A DNA stretch of 64,000 bases from Orientallactaga sibirica. Its lineage: Eukaryota; Chordata; Mammalia; Rodentia; Dipodidae. The stretch spans positions 8,145,001 to 8,209,000 of the forward strand of contig JAEOAD010000024.1 of assembly GCA_036365145.1 (NCBI GenBank), in the 5' to 3' direction. The position numbers were made by a program, and so were the translations under genes. The notes beneath the pieces are model-generated. The model ran no database searches, was not told where the DNA came from, and saw only the letters and a list, made by a program, of their open reading frames with translations. Below are positions 1 through 10,384 of this stretch, piece by piece; position 1 is the first letter of the stretch, and each line of letters opens with the position of its first letter.

Positions 1-35
1 TACCTAGAACAGGTGTATTAGGGAATTATGAGACT

Positions 36-150
36 GAAATCCCATTCTCAAGCCAGTGCTTTCAACACTCTGGAGGTTGAGGTAGGAGGATTGCTGTGAG
101 CTTGAGGACAGCCTGAGATACAACACGACAATGCTACAAAAAATAAAATG
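36..150 (+). mobile_element. Degenerate B1-type SINE
   Basis: The central B1 block is recognisable around 71-110 (ggaggttgaggtaggagg, then a 'ctgtgagcttgagg' block and 'agcctgagata') and is followed by an A-rich stretch near 138. The head is badly decayed, so this is an old copy and its left boundary is approximate. Confidence 0.6.
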
Positions 151-2233
151 ATTTTTGTCATCACAAATGAGTTATAGGAGCATAAAATAGTATTCTACTT
201 AATAGAATAGCCTTCAAATGTGTTTCCTTGAGTAGGAAAAATGTTTTTGTTAAAAGAATAAAATTCATAGCAATTGAAACATATTTCTATCATTCCTAAA
301 TAATAACCAATAAATCATCCACCCACTCAGTTATTATTAACATATTATTCTATACATGTATTTTGCACAGAATGTGGAGTATGGATGTGAAATGGATAGA
401 AAGGGCTATCATAATCTAAATGGTCACTTGCTGGACTTCCAACATTAAATTTTTGATGACAGTGTCTCACTGTGTAACACATGTCCTGGACATCATGACA
501 CTTGTATGTAAATGATGAAAGTGGCTGTGCAAACAAACAAACAAACAAACAAAAAATCATGATGATCTCCCTGAGGAAGTGACACCAGTAAAATCTTCAC
601 CATAAAGGAGCTCTCAGAGATATTGTGAAACATTGTACTCTCAAATGATAGAACTGATTCAAACAAAACAGCTCACTAAAGCTGAAGAAAGATACCTGTC
701 TCATACTGTACATTGTACAATGAAAGAAAAAAAAAAAAAGAAGACCCTGTTTAAATTTCTCAGATGTTAATTATGCCAAATCAAATTTTAATCTTTAATG
801 TTTCTAAGAGGTTGTAAACTACAGTGCCCTAAAAACATTATTTTTGCAGTTTGTTCCAAATTTCTGTAGACTTATAACCATTAGTAAGAGAATCCCAGTG
901 ATTTTAAGGGGAAATCAAAAAGAAGGTCATGTAACAATTTTTTTTTTTCTATTGAACATTTAGTTTTCCTGCCTAGATTTAGTTTGCACCATCTTGCTAA
1001 GTACTTTAATAGTGTACAACACCTGGATTTCCTGCTCCCTCAAGAAAAGCTGCATGCTAAACCCCTCTGTGAAGCATTGGAGTTGCAGATCCTGAAAAGT
1101 ATTCGATATGCTCTATGAGAGCTAAGATTAAAGGATACAAGAATAAATCTTCTTAGTACCAATTTTGCAAATATGTCACAAACCCCGTTTTATTCTAACC
1201 TGAAGAGAGAAAAGGTTTGCACTTTCTAATCTTCCCTAAGAAATAAATTTTAATACAGTACATAATTCAACCATTGCTAGGAGATAAATGGCAAAAGCAA
1301 GATCTGAGTGTTAAAAATGATCATCTCTTAGTCTCTACAAACTGAAGCTGCTTCAGAACTTTAAAACCTTCTCCCTCCAAGCTTTGTTCTCATTTGGCAA
1401 ATACTGGCTGTCCATGCTCCCTTTCTCCTGTGACACACACTTTCTCTATACAACACAAGCCAACATGCCTTCTTTTCTGATTCCTTGTGGATAGTCATAC
1501 TAAACATCACAGACATTTCCATCAGCGATGCCAAGAGAACTGGGAATACGCTGGTTTACTTTTTGCTTCTTCTATTGACTACTTGGCTGCTTCTGTAGCA
1601 ACAGAAAGAAAGGAGGATCATGCATGAAATGCAGCTATTATTTATGAGAGAATGGCTGGTTTTTAAACAAGATAGATGTTTAGTATTCCGTGGATATTCC
1701 CCCACCAGATTGTAACACTTCTGAAGGAGGTTACACTGTGAGCCAAGACTGTCAAATTTTTCTCTTGATAAAGCACCAAAATAGCCTGATCAGCCCAAAA
1801 AGCTGCTGAGTTTCACTATTGGAACTGCTACAGCTCTGTGATATGAAAGATAGGAGATTTGGTCTAGTTCATAGTTTTATTTTTTTTTTTTTCCTTTTAA
1901 AATCTCTCAGAGTTATTGTCTAAAAACAAGAATTTCTGCCTGAATGGTTCCATGTGGCATTTATCTCTCATTTTGTGAATGAGGGCATAGTGCTATTTAA
2001 TTCACCATATTAACCCGTGTCCCCTGAATCTCATATGGTTTTAGGCTGTAATATAAGTTTTATTTAGCTTCTATGAGTAAATATACAAGAATGACCAAGA
2101 AGATACACTAAATCGGGACTAGTCTCGGGCATGTATCAATCATTGAATTTGATGAAACATCTACTGTGCACCAGGGATACTTGTTTGGAGAGTTTATGAA
2201 TGTGGATTACTTTTTTCTTCATCTTGGAGCATT
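151..2233. other. Unique AT-rich DNA, no gene seen
   Basis: This stretch contains an (AAAC)n run at 531-557, a short A tract near 725-739 and T-rich runs near 938 and 1879. No repeat family, exon or RNA gene could be recognised. A 71-codon minus-strand frame at 345-560 runs through the AAAC repeat and looks accidental. Confidence 0.5.
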
Positions 2234-2614
2234 GTATGGCACAATGCAGGTCCAGCCCTTGCCAGACCACATGCTAAAAGAAACCACAAAGTGGCTTCTG
2301 TCGACATGGCATCCTGCACAGGCCTGGTGTGACAACTGCTACAGTCCCATGCTAGTGAGCAAACTGCTGTGAGATGATCTGCCCAGAGACAGGCTGTCAT
2401 TGGTCACAAGAAGGGGACCACCCCATACAATGATTGGCCAGCCAAACCCTTTAAACCCCCTACACTTCCTTGAATAAATGAGTTTTCAGCAGCTCGCCCT
2501 CTACCTGCTTCCACCCAACTCCAGGAGTCTGTGTTGTGACTCCACGCCTCTCACCCCCTACTTGGCAGAGACCCTGAGGTCCCTCCTGGGCTGGCCCTAG
2601 GAGGGACCCCAACA
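2234..2614 (+). mobile_element. 5' LTR of an endogenous retrovirus
   Basis: The segment ends in 'aaca' two bases before a primer-binding-site match at 2617, which fixes the 3' edge of the LTR. It contains an AATAAA polyadenylation signal at 2473-2478, and a TTTAAA element near 2451 could be a weak TATA substitute. The left edge is a guess based on a TG start ('tgtatggcac'). No matching 3' LTR was found downstream, so the provirus is incomplete. The class is inferred from the Lys-type primer site. Confidence 0.6.
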
Positions 2615-2616
2615 TC

Positions 2617-2632
2617 TGGTGCCTGAACAGGG
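2617..2632 (+). other. Retroviral primer binding site (tRNA-Lys type)
   Basis: The sequence tggtgcctgaacaggg matches the Lys3-type primer site TGGCGCCCGAACAGGG at 14 of 16 positions. Both mismatches are C to T at positions that were CpG in the intact site, which is what methylation-driven decay of an old insertion produces. A two-base spacer separates it from the LTR end, as usual for retroviruses. Confidence 0.75.
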
Positions 2633-3169
2633 CCCCTCTGCCCCCTTGGCATTGGTGATATGCCCCCTCCTTGATCATCAGTGAGTAGCCCCCTTGCCGT
2701 TGGCAAGACACACCCTTTCTGTTTTTTGTGCTGATGGCTCCCTGAGGGTGAGCAGGCAGCCCCATCCCCCCCTTTTCCTTTTGTTTGTCCTTTTCCCTGG
2801 CAGGAAGGCATGTATCGCCACATGATCCCTAAATCAGTGTTGGCCCCTCTACTCTTGGTTCATCCTGGTGAAATCACATAAGGCTCTGACCCATCCAATT
2901 TCAGAACCAAGGCAAGGCCATTGACTGAGCTTCCCCAGAGACACCATGTGGGCATATGGCCATGGAGTAATAACCCACAGAAGTCCCCCACTAAGCATGA
3001 GACACATGGGTCCTCAATATTCTATCCGTATGTCTCAGCTGGCCCCGGCAATAGGTACTATGGTTTACATGATTATCCTTTGGGCTATCGTTTTTGATCT
3101 GGGCTATCATTTTCTCAGTCTCCTTCATTCAGGAGTGTCCCAGCCTAGTTCCCCCTCAAATACCACTAT

Positions 3170-3835
3170 GCCTCCCCATGAGAGGATGGCGCAATTGCAG
3201 GCTCTTAAGAACCACCTCCTGCAACATGGCTTAAAAGTGTCTTTTGGGATGAAAATCTTGTTTTAGCCCCATGGATTAGTCCAGAGAACATCTAGGACAC
3301 TTCCATGTGGTCCCAGGTTCTCTTCCTCATAAAGAAATGCAAGTTTTACTAAGGGTGCACACACCCCTACCCCATTCTTTCCTATCCTCCTTGCCATAAT
3401 TGCCAGCCACAAAGCCGCCTCTGCGGAGGAACTCATTTCCACCCATAAGGAATGCTGTAAGAAGGAACCAGAACTGGCTCTTAAAACCTCATCCCTCCCT
3501 GCCCTCTCTGATGATGATGAGGAAGAAGACCAACCCTTCAATGATAAAAGACCACCACCTGAGCCACCGCCTGTGACAGCCGTGCTCACAACCACCCCTC
3601 CCCCTCTTTACTCTTGGAAGGACCTCCACCCGCTCTGTCCTGGACTCACCCAGGCAGCTGCCAGTTCGCTGACTTGCCCCATTGCCCCACCCTTTGCTGC
3701 CTTCCCTGTTAACCTATGGGAGGATGCAACAGCCAGGCCCTGGTACCCCACCCCTCTCTCTGATCTGGCTCTCATCTGCAAGGCAGACCAGGAATCTAGC
3801 ATTGACTCTTTCTTTGAACAAGTCCTTTTACAATG
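3170..3835 (+). pseudogene. Endogenous retrovirus gag remnant
   Basis: The region begins with a possible gag start (MPPHERMAQLQ...) after a leader of about 540 bases. It reads as a matrix-like segment, broken by a stop at about 3264 and frame changes, followed by an acidic run (SDDDEEED near 3510) and a proline-rich segment (PPPEPPP near 3550). It ends in a capsid-start-like segment containing WYPTPLSDL near 3740. The rest of capsid, nucleocapsid, protease and reverse transcriptase are absent. The reading is disrupted and cannot make a functional protein. Assignment to Gag rests on order and composition behind an LTR and primer site, not on a database search. Confidence 0.55.
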
Positions 3836-3960
3836 GACCATCCACCTTCAGACTTATTGAGCATGTTCACTCACACACTGGTCTTTCTGGCTTTATTGGT
3901 AATGGGAATTCACAGGTAGACAAGTTTATTGCTGTCTCATCCTTGCCACCTTTATAACAA
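3836..3960 (+). pseudogene. Retroviral RNase H C-terminal remnant
   Basis: A short frame at 3682-3957 carries 'HVHSHTGL' followed by 'GNGNSQVD', the typical end of a retroviral RNase H domain (a conserved His-Thr-Gly stretch, then the N-x-x-x-D element). It follows gag sequence directly, so several kilobases of gag-pol were lost in between. The deletion junction lies close to 3830-3845. Confidence 0.65.
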
Positions 3961-4420
3961 ACTAGATGTTTATACCAAAGATTCCCTCTTTCCCCCACTA
4001 ACCTAAGAACCCTATACCCCGAGCTCTCGCTTAGCCAATGCAAACATTTAACCCATACCTATAAGGCATGTGCCCCCCTCCCCCCATCCCTTGGGCCCCC
4101 TACAGCCTCAAGGAGTCAATCCTACAGGCCTTACCCAAAATTCTATCTGGTAGATCGATGTTACCTACATACCTTCCTTTGGTAACTTCAAACATGTCCA
4201 TGTCATTGTGGACACTTACTCTAAGCTTACTTTTCTATTGCTCTCTCAGGGTAGAAGGCATCCTATGTCATTAAGGCAAGAAAAACCGCCATGTTGGTCA
4301 TGGGTGTACCCTGGTCAATTAAAACTGATAATGGGAGAGGGCAAATACAAAAGAAAGTATTGGCTAGGACACAGGTGACCCTAGGTCATGGGTTAGCACA
4401 ATGAAGTGCATACCAGCATT
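3961..4420 (+). pseudogene. Retroviral integrase remnant
   Basis: In broken frames the region shows the pattern of an N-terminal integrase zinc-binding module (a His pair, then C-x2-type Cys positions near 4035-4075). A core start of the form 'IDVTYIPSFG' follows near 4155, with 'HVHVIVDTYS' near 4195, which includes the second catalytic-type aspartate, and a 'KLIMG'-like block near 4325 where 'KTDNG' would be expected. Frameshifts and stops interrupt it, and the C-terminal part is missing. This is established retroviral domain order; the element is inactive. Confidence 0.65.
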
Positions 4421-4489
4421 GATATAGTAGACCTATATCTTAATGGCTGTCTCAGCCGTTAAGTCTATGATCTGGTGTGAGTCTCTTTT

Positions 4490-4680
4490 CCTCTCTGTCC
4501 CATAAGGTCTCCATATCCAAAGTTGGTTGAACAAACTTCCTACCTGGTGGGCTTGCTGGAAGAATTGGTGGGAGGATTTACAAAATTATATTAAGCAGGC
4601 CTCTTTCCAATTCAACCTCTTCTGCCTAAGGCATGCAGCCGGTCTCACTGTTACAAAATAAAGAGTGGGGTGATTGACAT
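4490..4680 (+). pseudogene. Retroviral env (TM) trace
   Basis: One frame gives a short tryptophan-rich segment (WLNKLPTWWACWKNWWED) near 4522-4575. This resembles the region between the ectodomain and membrane anchor of class II-type TM proteins. The surface subunit and the 3' LTR are not present. Assignment is tentative and based on position after integrase. Confidence 0.35.
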
Positions 4681-4959
4681 TCAAAACCAAGTTATAACCA
4701 AATGTAATAAAGGGTTGTGCTTTCTCTAAAACATCTTTTCTAATTTTTCCCTTGCCATACTTGTCTTTCCCCTTCCCTATTGGAAGAAAAAAGAAATGGG
4801 TGCTCTAATTGCTATTAAATCTATCTGTTACATCTCAAACCATTCATTTTAAATATTATTGAGAAAAAGCCATTAGAGAGATAACATAATTTACTTCCAT
4901 AACAGCATTTAGACAAACACATTCTATATTAATTTATATTTTTTATATACCTGAGAATG

Positions 4960-5135
4960 TTTTATTTTTTATTTATTAATTTATTTTTGAGTTTTCAACG
5001 TAAGGACTCACTCTAATTCTGGCTAAACCGGAATTTACTATGTAGTCTCAGACTGGCCTCAAACTGAAGGTGATCCTCCTATCTCTGCCTCCCAAGTGCT
5101 GGGATTAAAGGCATGCATGCACCTCCATGCCTGTT
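4960..5135 (-). mobile_element. B1 SINE, minus strand
   Basis: The reverse-strand B1 signature (tcactatgtagtctcag-type block, cctcccaagtgctgggatt, attaaaggcatgc) is clear from about 5030 to 5130. The A-rich tail appears as T-rich sequence at about 4960-4985. It is moderately diverged. Confidence 0.85.
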
Positions 5136-5179
5136 ATCTGAGAGCTTTGTCACCGTCATGCAAAGGTAACTACAATAAC

Positions 5180-5738
5180 ATGATTGGTACCAGAGGAGTA
5201 GTGGTGTTGCTGCTGGAATTCTGAGCCTGTAGCTTTTGGTTTTTTGGAATATGGAAGGATTTGAAACATTAGACTAAGAGATACCTTGCAGTGTTGTAAA
5301 CAGAGCTTGATACACCATTCTGGTGAAAGTTGGGAAACCTAAATGTAGAAAGAATTGTGGACTATGGAGATTTGGTTTATAAGGGGAAAAAGAATTTTGT
5401 TCAAACTGAGCTAGTAGTGGTTAGATATGAGATGTTTAATTTTTTGCCTATGTCCTGTCAAAGTTGAATTTGTAATGGGCTGGTGTGTTTGGGAGGGAAA
5501 GCAGCAGAAGGATATGACACAAAATAAGATAAAATTTTGGGGCTGAGAATAGAGCCCAGTTAAGCTGCAATTGTTTGAGAGAGTACAACCATTGAGATTG
5601 AAATTGCTGCTTTGCATCTGGACAGTAGAATGAAAGGTACTTCTTTTTTTAATTTTAATTTTTTTTTTTTTTTGGAAGTGAGGGTGCCTGAAGGAATATG
5701 CTGAAGGAATTTCTTCTTTCTTTCCCTCCTTCCTTTCT

Positions 5739-5792
<54 letters not shown>

Positions 5793-6430
5793 TTCCTTCC
5801 TTCCTTTCTTTTCTTCATTATTTCTTCATTCCTTCCTGGATTAATAAATTTGATAACCCATTTGGTAATAGTTTTTGAAATATGACAAATGCAGGCAAAA
5901 AGATGAGCATAGGCTTTACAAAAATAGTTTTATGGAAATGGCTCCTCCATGAGGTATAGAAGGATCATAGTCCCTAAACAGACACGATGAAGGATGATGG
6001 CATGAAGCCATGAGGATGAATGGTGGGTTATAGTGAAGACCATGGATTTTGGAGATGCCAGGATTGTGTGAAGGCTGACATGGAAAACTACTCACTCTGG
6101 CTCGGGTGTATTTTCCTGGAAAGAGAGCACTAAGGGCATGAGGTGTGGAATTTGCACACCAGAGATTTCACTGTGTGGTCCTAAAGCTGAGTCTTGATCT
6201 TTCATCCATCCAAAGTGTCAATCCTGTGTTCAATTTTTCAGGGAGAAAGTTTCCTCTGTGCCACAGTGTGCTGAAAGAATTTAAGTTTTGTTTTGATTTT
6301 ACAAACTCACAGTTAAGACACTGTCTTGAGTTTCTGGTGAGACTGGACTTTTGAGTAGTTTGGGATTGGTAAAGTCTATGGGGACTTTTAAAGTTTCACC
6401 AAATGCATTTTAAATTATGACATGATCATT
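5180..6430 (+). mobile_element. MaLR internal region
   Basis: The 'ttggtaccagaggagt' block near 5185, 'tggaaggatttgaaaca' near 5250, and 'tttgggattggtaaag' near 6358 followed by 'aaatgcattttaaattatga' near 6401 are internal-region landmarks of MaLR (ORR1/MT-type) retrotransposons, as I recall them. The region is non-coding, which is normal for this non-autonomous family. A TTTC microsatellite interrupts it at 5711-5815. No 5' LTR was recognised upstream. Confidence 0.55.
5711..5815. repeat. (TTTC)n / (TTCC)n microsatellite
   Basis: A pyrimidine tract dominated by tttc units with ttcc interruptions at both ends. It lies inside the MaLR internal region and creates the Lys/Glu/Arg-rich minus-strand frame at 5411-5818, which is not a gene. 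Confidence 0.95.
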
Positions 6431-6783
6431 AGTCTGTGTGGGCCAGGGGTGAAATTAGTTTCCCTTTAACCTCATGGATTTTGAATACTCAATCCCCACT
6501 TGTGGACATTTGGGAAGATCACCCTTGCTGAAGGAGACATCTTTCGGTGGTAAGCTTTTGTGTGTTGTATCCCAGCTTCCCCCTTGCAAGAGCTCAGCTC
6601 ACTTTCTTGCTGTTATCTCCCAGATGTTGTGGCAATAAGTGATATCCAGTCTCTGCTCTCCCTTGATTTCCTGTCATGATGAAATTTCCCCTGGATGCTG
6701 TGTTAGTAAAAATAAAATTTTACCTCCAAACAGATGTCTTTGGTCCAGTGTTTTGTCCCAGCAATGTGAAGATAAGTACACCA
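6431..6783 (+). mobile_element. MaLR 3' LTR
   Basis: It follows the internal region directly. It contains 'gaatactcaatccccac' near 6483, an AATAAA-type signal near 6711 and the characteristic ending 'cccagcaatgtgaagata' before 6783. These are MaLR LTR landmarks. Boundaries are approximate. Confidence 0.6.
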
Positions 6784-6987
6784 TATGACACTGTAAATCA
6801 TAGAGCCATAGGAAGATGTGAGTCTGTCACACAGTAGATGTTCACAATGCTCAATCTTATGAATAATCCACTGAGACTGGTTTTGTCATAAAGAGGAAGA
6901 TACATGATCATGGGTATTGTGTATGATTTGATTTGGTCACATGACTAAGAGCTGAGAGAACTCATAAGTTCATGTTAAACCTCATTC

Positions 6988-7168
6988 TATAATCTTTTTT
7001 TTTTTTTTTTGTTGTTGTTGTTGTTGTTTTCACGGTAGGGTCTCACTCTGGTCCAGGCTGGCCTGGAATTCACTATGTAGTCTCAGGTGGCCTCAAACTC
7101 ACAGTGATCCTCCTACCTCTGCCTCCCAAGTGCTGGGATTAAAGGAGTGAGCCACCAGGCCCGTCTCC
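6988..7168 (-). mobile_element. B1 SINE, minus strand, with target-site duplication
   Basis: Near-complete B1 with T-rich and (GTT)n tail sequence at 6988-7029 and the B1 head at 7168. Flanking 'ttctataatctt' occurs on both sides (about 6968-6979 and 7169-7180), a good target-site duplication. The head plus its flank recurs inverted at 8083-8133. Confidence 0.9.
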
Positions 7169-7180
7169 TTCTATAATCTT

Positions 7181-8082
7181 TAACAAAATCTTTTTTTTTT
7201 TTTTTTTATATAACATTAGAAAGCCTGAAGATCTAAGCATCTTATCATTTTTAGATCTTTATTTTTTTTCCATCAAACCTTCATGTTCTATTTGGCAGTG
7301 GGTATGAAATGACTCAGTTTCAACTATGTTCTCCTTTCCACACTTCTTAAAATGCTTCACTTTTTCATCTTTCAATGAGTTTTTTAAACTCATAACACAT
7401 TGAACTCGAGTATTAATTTAAGTGAATGCTATCTTTCTTTGGAGCAATAGGATTTAAGCACCCATATGTTCTTTATTTAAATGACTTAAATATTATAAAT
7501 GCACATAAAGCTGAACTGCAAAATAATATCTGTGTTTTATCTACACAAAAAAATACACATGAAAAATGCAAAAGATGGAGCTCATGAAGTATAGATTTTA
7601 CAAACCTAAATCCACAGTCATAAATTACAAAAGCTAAAGTTTATAAAACTCCAACCACAAATATTATCAGGTTTTTTGCATATGCAAATTGCCACAATAT
7701 GGAGGGTGTGTTGCCAATGTTGTTCTCTTATTGTTGTGTGCAGATTTTTAGCATACATGCACAAAAATCTGAGGCATCCATAGTAACCTTAGAATCTGTT
7801 CAGAATCTACTGTAAGGAGAATGCACTGCTTCTTTGAAATCATCAACTTTGTAGTCCCACATAGCTGATCCTACTTTACATAATGAAAATATTAATACTC
7901 ATTTGAGTATTAAGCTAAAAGAATTATGAACAAATCTGTAGGTTAACAGTCCAACATGAGTCAAAATGTAATGTGGTAACATTTTGTAGTCTGTATTGTC
8001 TCACAGAGGTTACAGGTAGTATCTTCTTTCATTTCAAGATATTATTTATAGTATTAACTCATAAATGACTTCTTGAGAATAT
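7181..8082. other. Unique AT-rich DNA
   Basis: Apart from a T tract at about 7191-7207, no repeat family, exon or RNA gene is recognisable. It is the spacer between the two arms of the 51-bp inverted repeat. Confidence 0.5.
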
Positions 8083-8133
8083 AGATTATAGAAGGAGACG
8101 GGCCTGGTGGCTCACTCCTTTAATCCCAGCACT
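8083..8133 (+). repeat. Inverted copy of a B1 head plus flank
   Basis: These 51 bases are a perfect reverse complement of 7129-7179. The copy includes about 40 bases of B1 head and 11 bases of non-B1 flank that belong to the target-site duplication of the first element. No B1 body or tail follows, so this is not an ordinary SINE insertion. Confidence 0.85.
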
Positions 8134-8221
8134 GTAGAGTGATTATATTTTTTATTAACCACTGAAATTCAAATTCACTATAATTACTTCCTCTGATTTT
8201 AAATGGTAATGTAACTAACTA

Positions 8222-8735
8222 GGGGTTGGTTCCTTTTTTCTGGTGATTAAAGAAGTAAAACTCAGGAAAAGTTGGAAAGGCAAGCAGAACCAAAGTTTAT
8301 TGAAATCAAAAGTAAAAAAAGTAAAGAAAGAAGCTATTGTGAGGATGGGATCCAAACTGGAGTCCACACCCTGGTAGGAGCTGAGCTTTCATTGATTGAG
8401 GGGAGCCTCTCATCCCCTTCCTCTGAGTGGTCAGGGTAAACAAAAATGAAAGAGCTCATCGGTCCACAATGTCACAGTTATGCCAGAGCCCACCAGCAGG
8501 ACTCCCGCCCCCATGTGTCCTCTGTTCCTAGGGAAGAGAACTAGAAAGTGAGCAGCCCTGTAACCTCTGGTCAGTAACTTAAGATAAGCTAGCAAAAGGT
8601 GACAGCTGTTAACTAAGGCTCCTTTTCCCTGTCTACCTTGCAGGTGAAACTCCCTAGCTCCCATGGTCTCTCAGGAAGAACTGACATTGCTGTTTGGGGA
8701 AAACCAAAATGTTTTTACCTCCTTTCCAACTCAAC
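8222..8735 (-). mobile_element. Probable solo LTR, minus strand
   Basis: On the reverse strand the segment starts with 'tgttgagttgg' and carries an AATAAA signal in 'caataaactttggttctg' near 8285-8302, followed by a short pyrimidine-rich end, the layout of U3-R-U5. No second LTR or coding region adjoins it. I could not identify clean target-site duplications or the family. The 77-codon minus-strand frame at 8431-8664 lies inside it and is probably accidental. Confidence 0.45.
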
Positions 8736-8774
8736 AGTATAGGTGGAGAGTAATTTCTCTGGTTCCAAGAATAC

Positions 8775-9072
8775 TCTTCATTGTACTTTTTCACGGGCTT
8801 GCCATGGTTCAGAGAACATGAAGGGAGAGGGGTGGAAAACTAGTAAGGGACACAGAATGGGTTGTAATACCCTGAGGCATAATCTCTCCACTACCACATA
8901 GGGACTGACTGAGGCCTTCATGAACCCACAGTGAGTCCCACAACCACATTCAGGAGGGCCCCAGGGAAATGGGAGCAGGGACAAGGGAATAATATATGTG
9001 TGTGTATGTGTGTGTGTATGTGTGTGTGTGTGATGTTTTAAAGTAAATAAATGAATTGTTAAAAAATGAAAT
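8775..9072 (+). mobile_element. Probable L1 3'-UTR fragment
   Basis: A GC-richer block (phrases such as 'gggactgactgaggccttca' and 'ggagggccccagggaaatgg') is followed by a (TG)n tract at 8996-9032 and an A-rich end near 9044-9070. This resembles rodent L1 3' ends. It does not obviously match the other L1 3' ends in this window, so the call is weak. Confidence 0.35.
8996..9032. repeat. (TG)n microsatellite
   Basis: Interrupted TG dinucleotide run of about 37 bases. Confidence 0.95.
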
Positions 9073-9359
9073 GACATAGGGGAGAAATTCTGTGCCTTAC
9101 TGTGGCAGACATGTCAAATTTTATAAACAAGGTGTGCAAAGTCCCAGGATCTCTAGACTGGATTGAGCTTTATGTTGTCTCTGACCTCAAGTGGAGTAAC
9201 CATAGAGAAGAGTCATCAGGACACCTGGAATTCACATTCCTAGAGGCCCATGCAAAGGAGGTTTTGGCTATTGTCTTTTATGTTTTTCCTTTGATTATAA
9301 TAGCTATGAATATATGCAGGCATATTGTTGAGTAGTTGCCTTTACAAAAAGGGCATAAT

Positions 9360-9582
9360 GGGCTGGAGGGATGGCTTAGCAGTTAAGAAGTTCGCCTGCA
9401 AAGCCAAAGGACCCAGGTTCAATTCCCCAGAATCCATGTTAGCCAGAAGCACAAGGTGGTGCATGTGTCTGGAGTTCCTTTGCAATGGCTGGATGATGCC
9501 CTGGCATGCCCATTCTCTCTCTCTCTCTCCCTCTTTCTCTCTGTCAAATAAATAAATAAAAATAAAAATAAATTTTGAAGGG
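9360..9582 (+). mobile_element. B2-like tRNA-derived SINE
   Basis: Head 'gggctggagggatggctta' with an A-box-like tggcttagcagtta and a B-box-like ggttcaattcc near 9417, then the long body, a CT-rich run at 9511-9543 and an aaataaataaa tail. Similar 'gggcataat' and 'gggcatgatt' flanks suggest a decayed target-site duplication. Confidence 0.9.
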
Positions 9583-9589
9583 GCATGAT

Positions 9590-10225
9590 TAATGACAAAA
9601 TTAATAATAACCTATGCCACAGAAATTTTTACATTGGTACAAATTTAATACTATTAATTAATTCATGGAGTCAAATAGGAATATAAGAAAATAGGAGTAA
9701 CAAGTCTCCTAATGTTATATTGGGATTGCTTTATCTGTGTGGATCATAATCCTGGTATATAATAGATCCTTGATGTAATATTACATCTTAAATCCCATAA
9801 AATGATTTATTAAAAAAGCATGTAAATAGAAAAAAAAAAGCTTTTGTTTCCTGAAAGTTAAGATCAGAACAAAATTAAGCTGAATTAAACCTGATAATAT
9901 CAACACAGATCACCAAGGCTAAAACACTACCCAAACTATGGAAATTACCTTAGTATGTAACTAGATACTTAAATCTTGTTTCAGTGAATGTTTTTAAGTT
10001 TTTAATGCTTTAGAAATAAACATAACATATTTATGTAAAATATGAAGCAGTTTGAAATAATGTGAATCTTCCTAAAATAATGTATGATTTTTCTTTAAAG
10101 GAATAAAAATATCGGGATAAAAAGGTGTCAGATAAAATCAGTCTAATTTCCTCTGGCAATCAACATATCCTGTTTCCATTTCTTGTTAGAAGACCATTGC
10201 ATCAGTTAAAATGTGATATAGTTAA
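9590..10225. other. Unique AT-rich DNA
   Basis: No repeat family or gene recognised; very AT-rich with short A runs. Confidence 0.5.
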
Positions 10226-10228
10226 GAG

Positions 10229-10324
10229 GATTCCAGCCACGAGATTTAATGTCTGCACCCTGAGACTACATAGGAACTTCCAGGTCAGCCTGGGCTAGAG
10301 TGAGACCCTACCTTGAAAAAAACC

Positions 10325-10356
<32 letters not shown>

Positions 10357-10384
10357 AAAAAAGAAAGAAAGAAAGAAAGACAGA
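10229..10384 (+). mobile_element. B1 SINE with internal deletion and A/AAAG tail
   Basis: The B1 tail half (agactacataggaacttccag, ggtcagcctgggctagagtg, agaccctacctt) is clear. The head is shortened: the usual middle block is missing between 'ttaatgtctgcacc' and 'ctgagactacat'. The tail is poly(A) grading into (AAAG)n at 10313-10384. Confidence 0.85.

Larger units (their letters stand above)
2234..4690 (+). mobile_element. Internally deleted class II-like endogenous retrovirus
   Basis: The order LTR, primer binding site, gag remnant, RNase H tail, integrase remnant and env trace fits one provirus with large internal deletions and no 3' LTR. It is about 2.5 kb against the 7-9 kb expected of a complete provirus. 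All coding parts are broken. The right boundary is uncertain; the sequence becomes AT-rich unique DNA after about 4700. Confidence 0.6.

Noticed and set aside
5411..5818. 135-codon minus-strand frame, rich in Lys/Glu/Arg
   Set aside because: Its length comes from translating the TTTC microsatellite; the remainder is MaLR sequence without family resemblance to a protein.
9385..9430. tRNA-like A and B boxes in the SINE heads as candidate tRNA genes
   Set aside because: The heads are B2/ID-type SINE promoters without a foldable acceptor stem, and they continue into SINE bodies; repeated many times in the window.
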